Source: Merdiplasma sp905207905
GTDB lineage: Bacteria; Bacillota; Clostridia; Lachnospirales; Lachnospiraceae
Reading direction: 5' to 3'
DNA length: 30,088 bases
NCBI GenBank assembly: GCA_902475025.1
Contig: CABRXX010000031.1
Coordinates: 1 to 30,088, forward strand
Made by a program: the position numbers and the translations under genes. Shown piece by piece: positions 1 to 7,308 of this stretch; positions within the stretch are counted from its first letter, which is position 1; each line of letters starts with the position of its first letter. The notes below the pieces were generated by a model, which was not told where the DNA came from, did not search any database, and saw nothing but the letters and a program-made list of their open reading frames with translations.

Positions 1-1260
1 GGCCTTTTTTACATTTTTAAGTTCTATATTTATATTAGAGCATGAAAAATAAACCTTCGTGCCAGTCTTGTTTATAAGGTTCTATTTAGTTTGTACTATG
101 TAAGATTCTGGTACGGAAACGTTCAAAGTTTCGAATTCCATAAGAGGTTCGCTTTAGTACCTTGATCTTATTATTAAAACCTTCCGTTGTCCCATTTGTG
201 ATTCCGTATTTAAAAGCATTTAATATTTCTTCTGACCAGCGACGATATGTGTCAGCGCATTTTTCAAATTCCTTTAAGCCGGAAGTTTCCGCAATCTTTA
301 TCCAATCATGGAAATCCCTGCGCTGCCGGGAGTATCTGGTGTCCTGGCAGAGTTCATAAAATTTTTCTTTCAGCCAGTGTGCCAGCCGCAGATCATCATT
401 ATACAGGAGCATCAGATCACATGCCTTTTTGTTTTCCTCTTTTAGCTTCTTATATCTTGTCAGGAGAAGCTTATGGCTGCGCTTATAATATTTGCGCATA
501 GTAATGGTCATGGTTTTTTGCAGACGTTTTCGGACATTTTCCATGGCCCAGGTGACCTGCCGGATGAAATGATACTTATCAATGCAGACTTTTGCATTCG
601 GAAAAAATGTATGGGCAAGATCAACGTAGGGCTGCCACATATCACAGACGAAATACTTTACTCTGAGCCGCTGAGCACGATCAATTTCCTGAAAATAGGA
701 AGTAAGATGAGACTGTGTACGATCAGGAAGGATATCTATAATGGAATGATTCTTCGGGTTTACAAGAATGCATTGATATTTACCTGTGCGGGCATTTCCT
801 TTGAATTCATCGATGGAAACAGCTTCTTTTAAAGGCGGACATGAATAGTGGATACTGTCGAGTATTCTGCAGACGGTTGTGACAGAAACATTGGATGTTT
901 TGGCCACAGATTTTAAACTGTTAGTTTCATGCAGCAGATCCGCTATTTTCCATGTAAGTCGTTTGGTCCGCTGCAGATATCTGGGAAGGAATTCATAGGA
1001 CTCATAGAATTTCTTTCCGCAAGAGCAGACATAACGCCGTTTATGAAGAACAAGATAGCAATTTTTTAGCTGAAAGGGTAAATCTTTGATGGTCTGCCAG
1101 CGATAATCGTGGATCTTAGCTGTGGAGTTTCCACAGGCAGGACAAATATGAGGTCTGGGTTTGGTATCCAGAAAAAATTTCACATACTTGTCTGCATGGA
1201 CTGTTTTTGTGATAATAACATCTTTTAAATATATTAATCCTTCTTGATTTTCAGTCTATT
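1..1260 (-). mobile_element. ISL3-family insertion sequence, ends not resolved
   Basis: A transposase gene fills 86-1183, flanked by AT-rich sequence. I looked for terminal inverted repeats by comparing the first 60 bases of the window with the reverse complement of 1184-1380 and found no convincing match, so the left end may lie outside the window or the copy may be degenerate. The right limit is set only by the last plausible coding position near 1255 and by the next gene's promoter from 1320. No target duplication can be shown. Confidence 0.6.
86..1183 (-). CDS. ISL3-family DDE transposase
   Basis: Cut-and-paste transposase of 365 residues from the first usable start, a GTG. The N-terminus has a zinc-finger-like pattern (CPAC about residues 14-17 and CSCG about 53-56), then a helix-turn-helix-like stretch (SVAKTSNVSVTTV), and a catalytic region with the DDE acids in IDEFK, CDMWQPY and TTEGFNNKIK, as in ISL3 transposases. 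The C-terminus (GIRNFERFRTRIL) looks complete. The frame stays open upstream of the GTG to a TAG at 1256-1258 and encodes LKDVIITKT followed by VHADKYV, which resembles the normal ISL3 N-terminus, so the real protein probably starts near 1240 from a non-standard codon or has lost its start. An AAGAAGGA RBS-like sequence lies near 1241-1248. Family call is firm; activity is uncertain. Confidence 0.88.
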   Translation of the reverse strand: MKFFLDTKPRPHICPACGNSTAKIHDYRWQTIKDLPFQLKNCYLVLHKRRYVCSCGKKFYESYEFLPRYLQRTKRLTWKIADLLHETNSLKSVAKTSNVSVTTVCRILDSIHYSCPPLKEAVSIDEFKGNARTGKYQCILVNPKNHSIIDILPDRTQSHLTSYFQEIDRAQRLRVKYFVCDMWQPYVDLAHTFFPNAKVCIDKYHFIRQVTWAMENVRKRLQKTMTITMRKYYKRSHKLLLTRYKKLKEENKKACDLMLLYNDDLRLAHWLKEKFYELCQDTRYSRQRRDFHDWIKIAETSGLKEFEKCADTYRRWSEEILNAFKYGITNGTTEGFNNKIKVLKRTSYGIRNFERFRTRILHSTN

Positions 1261-1319
1261 GTTAACTAACTATATCATAATTTACGCTTACTGTCATTTT
1301 TGCTTTTTTGAAATAAACA

Positions 1320-1368
1320 GTGTATAACACTTGACAACAGTTAAATGCTGTTATATACTGTTATACAC
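1320..1368 (+). promoter_or_regulatory. SigA promoter with dyad operators for the GntR-ABC operon
   Basis: A consensus promoter is visible: TTGACA at 1331-1336, 17-nt spacer, TATACT at 1354-1359. It is bracketed by a perfect 10-bp inverted repeat, GTGTATAACA at 1320-1329 and TGTTATACAC at 1359-1368, and contains a second dyad, AACAG (1336-1340) with CTGTT (1348-1352). CTGTTATA also occurs twice in direct orientation (1348-1355, 1358-1365). GntR/YtrA-type regulators usually repress their own operons, so these are the likely operators. An AGGAGG RBS lies at 1371-1376. Confidence 0.8.
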
Positions 1369-1382
1369 AGAGGAGGTACAAC

Positions 1383-1763
1383 ATGAATATCATCATTAAC
1401 CATTCGTCTATGGTTCCTATTTATGAGCAGATTATGGAACGGATCAAAGGAATGATTTTCAATGGAGAGCTGAAGGAAAATGAGGTGCTGCCTTCTGTAC
1501 GTTCTCTGGCGAAGGAACTGAAGATCAGTGCGCTGACAGTGAAAAAGGCGTATGACAACCTGGAGCAGGAGGGCTTCACTGTGACAGTTCATGGAAAGGG
1601 GACCTATGTAGCTGCAGCCAATAGGTCCAGGATCGCAGAGGAACAGAGAAAGGAAGTAGAAGCCGATTTGGAAATGGCCATTCAAAAAGGCAGGAGATAC
1701 GGATTGACAAAGGAGGAAATAGGAGAACTCTTTGAACTGATTTTGGAGGAATCAATATGTTGA
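1383..1763 (+). CDS. GntR-family transcriptional regulator, YtrA subfamily
   Basis: A 126-residue DNA-binding protein. Residues about 10-77 form a GntR winged helix (PIYEQIMERIKGMI, LPSVRSLAKELKIS, LTVKKAYDNLEQEGF, GKGTYV). Only a short helical tail of about 45 residues follows, which is the YtrA-type architecture rather than the longer FadR or HutC effector domains. The ATG follows an AGGAGG RBS. It overlaps the next gene by 7 bp and heads a regulator-ATPase-permease operon, the usual setting for YtrA proteins, which respond to envelope stress or cell-wall-active compounds in several Firmicutes. The dyads around its promoter suggest autorepression. The inducer cannot be read from the sequence. 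Confidence 0.93.
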   Translation: MNIIINHSSMVPIYEQIMERIKGMIFNGELKENEVLPSVRSLAKELKISALTVKKAYDNLEQEGFTVTVHGKGTYVAAANRSRIAEEQRKEVEADLEMAIQKGRRYGLTKEEIGELFELILEESIC

Positions 1764-2608
1764 AAATAGAAGGTTTAAAGAAGACGTATGACCATTTTCA
1801 TCTGGACTGCACCTTAGAGGTGCGGCCCGGCAGCGTGACCGGTTTGATTGGTCAGAATGGAGCTGGCAAGAGCACCACCTTCAAGGCTGTCCTTGGGCTG
1901 ATCTCTCCGGATGGAGGACGGGTAGAGATTTTTGGGAAAGACGTCAGGCAGCTTGGAAGAAAGGAGCGGGAGCAGATCGGAGTGGTACTTTCTGACTCTG
2001 GCTTCAGCGCTTATTTGACGGGAAAGGATCTTTTGGCGATCGAGAGCAGCTTTTATGAAAAATTTGACCAAAAGACTTTTCTGGAGCTGTGCGGACGGTT
2101 CGCCATTCCGCTGGATCAGCAGATCCGGAAATTTTCCACAGGAATGAGGGCAAAACTAAAGCTCATCGCAGCTATTACCCATGGGAGCTCGCTGCTGATA
2201 CTAGATGAGCCCACAGCCGGAATGGACGTGGTTGTCCGGGATGAGGTGCTGGAGCTTCTCAGGGAGTATATGGAGGAAGATGAGGAGCGGAGTATTTTGA
2301 TCAGCTCCCATATTTCCAGCGATCTGGAAAACCTGTGCGATGATTTTTATATGATCCATCAGGGGCAGATCATTTTTCATGAGGAGACCGATGTGCTGTT
2401 AAGCGACTATGCGGTTTTAAAAGCAGATCCGGAACAGATGAGCAAACTGGATCAGCAGTATCTTTTAAGAGTTCAGAAGGAGCACTACGGCTATAAATGT
2501 CTGACCAATCAGAAGCAGTTTTATCTGGAAAATTATCCGGGGCTGGTAGTAGAAAAAGGGTCTCTAGATGAATTGATTACAATGATGATTCGGGGGAATA
2601 GGAAATGA
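1757..2608 (+). CDS. ABC transporter ATP-binding protein
   Basis: Cytoplasmic ATPase subunit, 283 residues, pairing with the permease encoded next. Walker A GQNGAGKST is at residues 32-40, the signature FSTGMRAKL at 126-134, Walker B LLILDEP at 146-152, and the switch histidine in SSHIS near 185. The usual Q-loop glutamine is not evident: the equivalent stretch reads VVLSDSGF, a variation seen in some YtrB-like ATPases. The last 80 residues form a C-terminal extension after the NBD. It overlaps the regulator gene by 7 bp and the permease gene by 4 bp (ATGA), so the three are translationally coupled. Substrate unknown; an envelope-stress or antimicrobial-peptide exporter is inferred from the YtrA-type regulator. 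Confidence 0.93.
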   Translation: MLKIEGLKKTYDHFHLDCTLEVRPGSVTGLIGQNGAGKSTTFKAVLGLISPDGGRVEIFGKDVRQLGRKEREQIGVVLSDSGFSAYLTGKDLLAIESSFYEKFDQKTFLELCGRFAIPLDQQIRKFSTGMRAKLKLIAAITHGSSLLILDEPTAGMDVVVRDEVLELLREYMEEDEERSILISSHISSDLENLCDDFYMIHQGQIIFHEETDVLLSDYAVLKADPEQMSKLDQQYLLRVQKEHYGYKCLTNQKQFYLENYPGLVVEKGSLDELITMMIRGNRK

Positions 2609-3249
2609 AGGGATTGCTGATCAAGGATTTAAAGCTGATGAAGCATCAGAGACAATTTCTGCTGGTGCTGCTGGTGTTTACTGGATTCTTTTTGATAACG
2701 GACACGGATTTTGTGGTGGGGTATCTGACCTCCCTGGTGACCATGTTTGTCCTTGGCACCATCAACTATGACGAGTACGATAACGGGTATGCATTTTTGT
2801 TCACCCTGCCTATAGACCGCAGAAGCTATGTGAGGGAAAAATATGCGCTGCTCTGTCTGATGAATATTGCTTCGAGCATTTTTGCCTGCGGCTTGGTGTA
2901 CGGTTATCGGGTGCTGACCGGGACAGACCCTCTTGCAGCGGAGCTGCTGTGTTCAGCTGCTGCAATCATTTTGCTCCTTGGTTTTATGGTGGCGCTGCTA
3001 TTGCCGCTTCAATTCAAATTCGGCAGTGAGAAAAGCAGAATGGCCCTTTTCGGGATTGTGGGAGTTACCTTGGCTATCGGCCTCGCTGCTATGGAGCTAC
3101 TGGATGATTCGGCTGCGGCGAAGGCGCTGGCAGGACGGCTGGCAGAAAATGCCGTTCTCTTAGGAGGGATTTTAGCTGGATCGGTACTTTTGATTTTATG
3201 GATTTCTTATAAGATAAGCGTTAAGATTATGGAAAGCAAAGAATTTTAA
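2605..3249 (+). CDS. ABC-2 type transporter permease
   Basis: Integral membrane protein of 214 residues with about six hydrophobic segments (for example LLVLLVFTGFFLI near 19-31, YLTSLVTMFVLGTI near 40-53, LLCSAAAIILLLGFMVALLLP near 113-133, and a C-terminal ILAGSVLLILWISY). The short cytoplasmic motif YDEYDNGYAFLFTLPIDRRSYVREKY (split across residues about 55-80) matches the ABC-2 permease pattern in which the polypeptide reports TLPI(D/S)R before the second half. It is the last gene of the operon: its ATG overlaps the ATPase stop codon, and a hairpin terminator follows within 10 bp of its end. Confidence 0.88.
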   Translation: MKGLLIKDLKLMKHQRQFLLVLLVFTGFFLITDTDFVVGYLTSLVTMFVLGTINYDEYDNGYAFLFTLPIDRRSYVREKYALLCLMNIASSIFACGLVYGYRVLTGTDPLAAELLCSAAAIILLLGFMVALLLPLQFKFGSEKSRMALFGIVGVTLAIGLAAMELLDDSAAAKALAGRLAENAVLLGGILAGSVLLILWISYKISVKIMESKEF

Positions 3250-3256
3250 GGGACAG

Positions 3257-3300
3257 GGAAGAAGCCAGGCCGGAGACAGCGCAGCTTCTTCCTTGTTTTT
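3257..3300 (+). terminator. Rho-independent terminator of the GntR-ABC operon
   Basis: A perfect 9-bp stem, GGAAGAAGC at 3257-3265 with GCTTCTTCC at 3284-3292, is followed by TTGTTTTT. It sits directly downstream of the permease stop codon and upstream of the malic enzyme promoter. Confidence 0.8.
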
Positions 3301-3310
3301 GAACTCCATA

Positions 3311-3360
3311 TTTACATCAGAAGGATAATTGGATATAATGGGAGCGTAAAAAGATACGCT
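3311..3360 (+). promoter_or_regulatory. SigA promoter of the malic enzyme gene
   Basis: TTTACA at 3311-3316, a 17-nt spacer and a perfect TATAAT at 3334-3339. Transcription would start near 3346, so the 5' end of the mRNA would fall within or next to the small hairpin AGCGTA (3343-3348) / TACGCT (3355-3360). Confidence 0.75.
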
Positions 3361-3422
3361 GTTTGTGTCAGAAGAAAGAAAGTAACCCGTTGATGAAATC
3401 AGAAAATGGAGAAAATTACACT

Positions 3423-4604
3423 ATGGATTACGCAAAAGAATCATTAAGACTCCATCAGGAGTGGAAGGGCAAAATCGAAATGACTCCCAGGGCAAAGGTT
3501 GACACCAAGGAGGCGCTGTCTTTAGCTTATACGCCGGGAGTGGCTCAGCCTTGTCTGGAGATCCAGAAGAACCCGGAACTTAGCTATGAACTTACCAGAC
3601 GTTGGAACACTGTAGCAGTGGTGACAGACGGAACCGCAGTGCTAGGCTTGGGGGATATTGGCCCTGAGGCAGGAATGCCGGTTATGGAAGGAAAGTGTGT
3701 GCTGTTTAAGGCATTTGGCGATGTGGATGCCATCCCTCTGTGTGTCAGAAGCAAGAATGTGGACGAGATCGTTCAGACTGTAAAACTTTTGGCAGGCAGC
3801 TTTGGCGGTGTAAATTTAGAGGATATCAGTGCGCCGCGTTGCTTTGAGATCGAGCGAAAACTTCAGGAGTGCTGTGATATTCCTATTTTCCATGACGATC
3901 AGCATGGAACAGCTGTTATTACCTTGGCAGGGCTGATCAATGCCCTGAAACTGGTGAAAAAGGATATAAAAGATATTAAGATCGTAACCAGCGGAGCTGG
4001 AGCCGCTGGCATTGCCATTATTAAACTTCTTATCAGCATGGGTCTGAAACATGTGATCATGACAGACCGTCAGGGAGCCATTTATGAGGGGCGGGCAGGC
4101 CTTAATCCCATCAAGGAAGAGATGGCAAAGATCACCAACCAGGAGAAGGAAACAGGAACCCTGGAGGAGGTTATCAAAGGAGCAGATGTGTTTATTGGAG
4201 TGTCTGCACCGGGAACTCTCACTACGGAGATGGTAAAGACCATGGCAAAAGATCCCATTATTTTTGCCTGTGCAAATCCGACTCCGGAGATCTTTCCGGA
4301 CGAGGCCAAGGCTGGAGGCGCAGCAGTAGTTTCTACCGGGCGCAGTGATTTTCCTAACCAGGTAAACAATGTTCTGGCATTCCCAGGCATTTTTCGGGGA
4401 GCCCTGGATGTTCGTGCTTCTAAGATCAATGCAGAGATGAAAGTGGCTGCTGCTTATGCCATCGCAGGTATTGTCAGCGATGAGGAGCTGAATGCGGATT
4501 ATATTCTTCCGGCCGCTTTTGACGCAAGAGTGAAAGATGCAGTGGCGAAAGCAGTGGCTGAGGCTGCGGTAAAGACCGGTGTGGCCAGAATTCCTATGAA
4601 ATAG
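3423..4604 (+). CDS. NAD-dependent malic enzyme (malate dehydrogenase, oxaloacetate-decarboxylating)
   Basis: Converts L-malate to pyruvate and CO2 with reduction of NAD(P). At 393 residues it has the length of the small bacterial class. Visible motifs: AYTPGVA with catalytic Tyr36; VMEGKCVLFK with Lys91; metal-binding acids in NLEDISAPRC (132-133) and FHDDQHGTA (158-159); dinucleotide-binding GAGAAG (191-196); and ACANPTPE toward the C-terminus. The frame is open from a TTG at 3363, and an ATG at 3393 is also possible, but family members begin close to MDYAKESLRLH, and GGAG stands 11 nt before the ATG at 3423, so I chose that start. It is preceded by its own promoter and followed 94 bp later by a nitroreductase gene with no terminator evident between them. 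Confidence 0.93.
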   Translation: MDYAKESLRLHQEWKGKIEMTPRAKVDTKEALSLAYTPGVAQPCLEIQKNPELSYELTRRWNTVAVVTDGTAVLGLGDIGPEAGMPVMEGKCVLFKAFGDVDAIPLCVRSKNVDEIVQTVKLLAGSFGGVNLEDISAPRCFEIERKLQECCDIPIFHDDQHGTAVITLAGLINALKLVKKDIKDIKIVTSGAGAAGIAIIKLLISMGLKHVIMTDRQGAIYEGRAGLNPIKEEMAKITNQEKETGTLEEVIKGADVFIGVSAPGTLTTEMVKTMAKDPIIFACANPTPEIFPDEAKAGGAAVVSTGRSDFPNQVNNVLAFPGIFRGALDVRASKINAEMKVAAAYAIAGIVSDEELNADYILPAAFDARVKDAVAKAVAEAAVKTGVARIPMK

Positions 4605-4698
4605 GATACGGTTATTGGATGATTATAAAAAGTTTGACAGCTGTCTTGTGATAGTTTTACAGGGAGGCGGACAGTGGTCTGTTCAAAGAGGTAACGGT

Positions 4699-5220
4699 AT
4701 GAATGAAGTGATTAAGAATATTAAAGAGCGCAGAAGTATTCGGGCTTACCGTCCGGAGCAGATTAAAGATGAAGAATTGGATGCGATTTTGGAGGCAGGT
4801 ACTTATGCTCCGACAGGAATGGGGATGCAGTCTCCTAAAATTGTGGTAGTGCAGGAGCCGGATCTGATTGCAAAATTGTCCAGAATGAATGCAGAGGTGA
4901 TGGGAACAGATTCCGATCCCTTTTACGGCGCGCCAACAGTGCTGATTGTTTTGGCAGACAGCGGACGGCCCACCTGCGTGGAGGATGGCAGTCTGGTACT
5001 AGGGACTCTGATGCAGGCCGCTCACAGCCTGGGAGTGGGTTCTTGCTGGATTCACCGGGCGCGGGAGGTGTTTGCGTCAGGGGAAGGAAAAGAGCTTCTG
5101 AAGGCTTGGGGCATTCCGGAGAACTATATCGGCGTAGGCCACTGCATTTTGGGCTATCCGAAAGAAACAGCAGAAGTCCAGGCCAAGCCCAGGAAGGCAG
5201 ATTATATTGTAAAAGTGTGA
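4699..5220 (+). CDS. Nitroreductase-family FMN oxidoreductase
   Basis: A 173-residue flavoprotein of the nitroreductase fold, a family that reduces nitro groups, quinones or flavins with NAD(P)H; the physiological substrate is unknown. The N-terminal FMN-binding signature ERRSIRAY (about 10-17) is followed by AGTYAPTGMGMQSPKIVVV, and the C-terminal half contains LMQAAHSLGVGSCWI and the GHCILGYP strand typical of the family. The ATG at 4699 has an AGAGG RBS at 4687-4691 and gives the compact family length; the frame is open upstream to 4615, but that extension resembles nothing in the family. It probably shares a transcript with malic enzyme, though a functional link is not established. Confidence 0.9.
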   Translation: MNEVIKNIKERRSIRAYRPEQIKDEELDAILEAGTYAPTGMGMQSPKIVVVQEPDLIAKLSRMNAEVMGTDSDPFYGAPTVLIVLADSGRPTCVEDGSLVLGTLMQAAHSLGVGSCWIHRAREVFASGEGKELLKAWGIPENYIGVGHCILGYPKETAEVQAKPRKADYIVKV

Positions 5221-5325
5221 TGTTCTGCTTTCGAAAATATGGATGGAAGGCCAATGGAGACGGAAAAAGCATGGACAGATGAGAGAAGGAAAGCAATAAA
5301 ATAGTTGGATCTTAGATTGTGAGAG

Positions 5326-5383
5326 CTGCCGTAATCCGTTGAAACCATAAGGATGGAAAAGGGATTACGGCAGATTCCTTTTG
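5326..5383 (+). terminator. Probable terminator after the nitroreductase gene
   Basis: A perfect 12-bp inverted repeat, CTGCCGTAATCC at 5326-5337 and GGATTACGGCAG at 5362-5373, with a 24-nt loop and a moderately T-rich tail (ATTCCTTTTG). The large loop makes it less typical than the other terminators in the window. Confidence 0.6.
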
Positions 5384-5486
5384 TGTAAGAAGCAGATCAT
5401 ATTTTCTTCAAAATGGCCTAGAATAAGAAAGACAAAAAATGAAAAATACAAAAATGCAAAAAAATAAAAAAAATTAAAAAAAACAC
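5384..5486. other. Gene-free A-rich stretch upstream of the tRNA
   Basis: The gap between the nitroreductase gene and the tRNA (5221-5553) holds no gene. After the terminator it becomes extremely A-rich on the top strand, particularly 5428-5485, with runs of A broken by single T, C or G. Such tracts next to a promoter can act as UP elements or as bent DNA for a stable-RNA promoter. Confidence 0.5.
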
Positions 5487-5514
5487 TTGCATTTTTTAAA
5501 ATATAGTGTATACT
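5487..5514 (+). promoter_or_regulatory. SigA promoter of tRNA-Glu
   Basis: TTGCAT at 5487-5492, a 16-nt spacer and TATACT at 5509-5514, directly downstream of the A-rich tract and about 40 bp before the tRNA 5' end. Confidence 0.65.
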
Positions 5515-5553
5515 ATAGGAGTGTCACCGATACGGGAACACAAAATAAGAAAT

Positions 5554-5625
5554 GGTTCGTTGGTCAAGCGGTTAAGACGCCGCCCTCTCACGGCGGAAAC
5601 AGGGGTTCGATTCCCCTACGAACTG
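5554..5625 (+). tRNA. tRNA-Glu (anticodon CTC)
   Basis: A complete cloverleaf can be folded. Acceptor GGTTCGT (5554-5560) pairs with ACGAACT (5618-5624), with a G-T pair at the end. The anticodon stem CCGCC/GGCGG encloses the loop CTCTCAC, giving anticodon CTC, which reads GAG (Glu). The T arm is AGGGG - TTCGATT - CCCCT. The discriminator base is G, as usual for tRNA-Glu, and CCA is not encoded. It is a single tRNA with its own promoter and terminator rather than part of a cluster. Confidence 0.95.
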
Positions 5626-5627
5626 CT

Positions 5628-5662
5628 AAAGAGTCCTTGATTTTCAAGGACTCTTTTTATTT
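5628..5662 (+). terminator. Terminator of tRNA-Glu
   Basis: A perfect 13-bp stem, AAAGAGTCCTTGA at 5628-5640 and TCAAGGACTCTTT at 5644-5656, with a 3-nt loop and continuing T-run. It starts 3 nt after the mature tRNA 3' end. Confidence 0.92.
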
Positions 5663-5716
5663 TATTTCACAGGAAATTTCTTCCTATGAAACAAAAATGC
5701 TCCGGGGGATCGCACT

Positions 5717-5788
5717 GCGGCGGGCAGAGAAGATGTCGCTGAAGCGACCCGCCGTAGGCGGAGAAGTCTGCGAGCAGACTTCTTTTTT
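5717..5788 (+). other. Structured non-coding element ending in a terminator-like hairpin
   Basis: Two adjacent structures are visible. CGGCGG (5718-5723) pairs with CCGCCG (5749-5754) and encloses GTCGC (5735-5739) / GCGAC (5744-5748). This is followed by AGAAGTCTGC (5762-5771) / GCAGACTTCT (5774-5783) and a T-run, a convincing intrinsic terminator. It is GC-rich against an AT-rich background and the tRNA terminator already lies upstream, so it is not needed for the tRNA. It could be the 3' end of a small RNA, a dispersed repeat or a second terminator. No promoter is evident for it alone. Confidence 0.55.
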
Positions 5789-5794
5789 AGAATG

Positions 5795-5823
5795 TTTACA
5801 AGCGCAGATAATTGTGCTATGCT
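5795..5823 (+). promoter_or_regulatory. Promoter of the MATE gene
   Basis: TTTACA at 5795-5800, a 17-nt spacer and TATGCT at 5818-5823 with an extended -10 TG at 5815-5816. It starts just after the T-run of the structured element and about 80 bp before the MATE ATG. Confidence 0.6.
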
Positions 5824-5901
5824 AAAGTAACGTTGCAAAGCGTCTTTTTTTAGGATTATTTTGCAGCATTACATTAGAGAACATGACAGAGGAGAATTAA
5901 A

Positions 5902-7254
5902 ATGAAGGACAGTGTGAAAAATATGACGGTGGGGAATCCGTACCGTTTGATTTTGGAGTTTGCGATTCCCATATTTTTGAGTCAGGTATTTCAGCAATTT
6001 TACAATACGGCAGATACACTGATTGTAGGTAAGTTTTTGGGAACAGAAGCCCTGGCGGCGGTGAGTTCTTCCGGAAACTTAATTTTTTTGCTGACCAGTT
6101 TTTTTATTGGAACTGCCATGGGGGCAGGAGTGGTGATTTCCAGATATTTTGGCGCGAGAGATTATGAGAACGTGTCCAGGGCAGTGCATGCCACCATTGT
6201 CTTAGGAATTATCTGCGGCGTTTTTCTGACTGTGGTGGGGGTGGCTTTCACTCCAGTGCTTTTGCAGTGGATGGACACAGATCCGGATATAATGCCACAG
6301 GCAGTAGAGTACTTCCGCTACTATTTTCTTGGAGTTTTTGCAGTGGTAGAATATAATAACTGCAAAAGTATTATGAATGCGCTGGGAGACAGCAAACGTC
6401 CCCTCTACTATCTGATTATTTCTTCTTTATTGAATATTGTGCTGGATCTGCTTTTTATCGGAGGATTCGGTTGGGGAGTCTGGTCTGCGGCAGTGGCGAC
6501 CATTATTTCCCAGGCAGTCAGCATGATCCTCTGTCTGATGCACCTGTGCAAAAAGGGAACCTTCTATCAGGTGGAGCTGAAGAAGCTTCGTTTTGACGGA
6601 AAGATGGTGAAGGAAATTATTTACTACGGTTTTCCGGCAGGCATTCAGAATTCAGTAATCGGCCTGGCCAATGTAATTGTCCAGACGAATATTAATTCTT
6701 TTGGAAAGCTGGCCACAGCAGCCTACGGTTCCTATTCTAAGATTGAAGGATTTGCTTTCCTTCCGGTGAACAGTTTTACCATGGCACTGACTACCTTTAT
6801 TGGTCAGAATTTGGGAGCCAGGGAACATGAGCGGGCAAAGAAAGGAGCGAATTTTGGAATCTGGTCCTCTGTACTTTGCGCAGAGCTGATCGGAGTTGCC
6901 ATCTATGCGGCAGCGCCCTATTTGATCCAGATGTTCAGCGATAATCCGGAGGTGATCGCCATAGGTACCAGACAGGCCAGAATCGAAGCATTGTTTTTCT
7001 GCCTGCTGGCCTATTCCCACGCCATAGCGGCTGTGTGCAGAGGAGCAGGGAAGGCCTTTGTGCCTATGTTCATTATGCTGGCCATCTGGTGTGTTTTACG
7101 AATCTGTTACATTACCATTGTAATGAAGGTAAAGCATGATCTGGTTTACATTTATTGGGCTTACCCTCTTACCTGGGGAATCAGCTCTGTGATCTATCTG
7201 ATCTATTACCGGTGTTCGGACTGGATTCATGGATTTGAAAAAACGAAAGAATAG
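5902..7254 (+). CDS. MATE-family efflux transporter
   Basis: Polytopic inner-membrane antiporter of 450 residues, the normal length for MATE proteins, with about 12 hydrophobic helices in two related halves. The N-terminal half begins with the typical NPYRLILEFAIPIFLSQVFQQFYNTAD pattern (residues about 12-38, here shortened in quotation to its hallmark FQQFYNTADTLIVG), and the second half repeats the pattern around GFPAGIQNSVIGLANVIVQ. Many clostridial members carry drugs or organic cations in exchange for Na+ or H+; the substrate here is unknown. The ATG has a GAGGAG RBS at 5891-5896. Its stop codon lies inside the putative forespore promoter of spoVAD, so the two genes are adjacent but probably independently expressed. 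Confidence 0.93.
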   Translation: MKDSVKNMTVGNPYRLILEFAIPIFLSQVFQQFYNTADTLIVGKFLGTEALAAVSSSGNLIFLLTSFFIGTAMGAGVVISRYFGARDYENVSRAVHATIVLGIICGVFLTVVGVAFTPVLLQWMDTDPDIMPQAVEYFRYYFLGVFAVVEYNNCKSIMNALGDSKRPLYYLIISSLLNIVLDLLFIGGFGWGVWSAAVATIISQAVSMILCLMHLCKKGTFYQVELKKLRFDGKMVKEIIYYGFPAGIQNSVIGLANVIVQTNINSFGKLATAAYGSYSKIEGFAFLPVNSFTMALTTFIGQNLGAREHERAKKGANFGIWSSVLCAELIGVAIYAAAPYLIQMFSDNPEVIAIGTRQARIEALFFCLLAYSHAIAAVCRGAGKAFVPMFIMLAIWCVLRICYITIVMKVKHDLVYIYWAYPLTWGISSVIYLIYYRCSDWIHGFEKTKE

Positions 7255-7277
7255 TTTCCGGAAAATGATCCATACTA
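7249..7277 (+). promoter_or_regulatory. Putative SigG (forespore) promoter of spoVAD-spoVAE
   Basis: GAATA at 7249-7253, a 17-nt spacer and CATACTA at 7271-7277 match the SigG consensus (GHATR, 17-18 nt, CATNHTA). The -35 overlaps the TAG stop codon of the MATE gene (7252-7254). spoVA genes are SigG-dependent in Bacillus, which agrees with the call. Transcription would start near 7285, about 25 nt before the spoVAD ATG. Confidence 0.75.
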
Positions 7278-7308
7278 GAAGAAAACAGTGTAAAGTGAGG
7301 AAACAGGT

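Noticed and set aside
1184..1320. Right inverted repeat of the ISL3 element
   Set aside because: No stretch matches the reverse complement of the left end of the window beyond short T-rich similarity.
5487..5825. Open frame through the tRNA-Glu promoter, tRNA and downstream hairpins
   Set aside because: It covers the promoter, a complete tRNA and terminators and has no protein-like composition or RBS.
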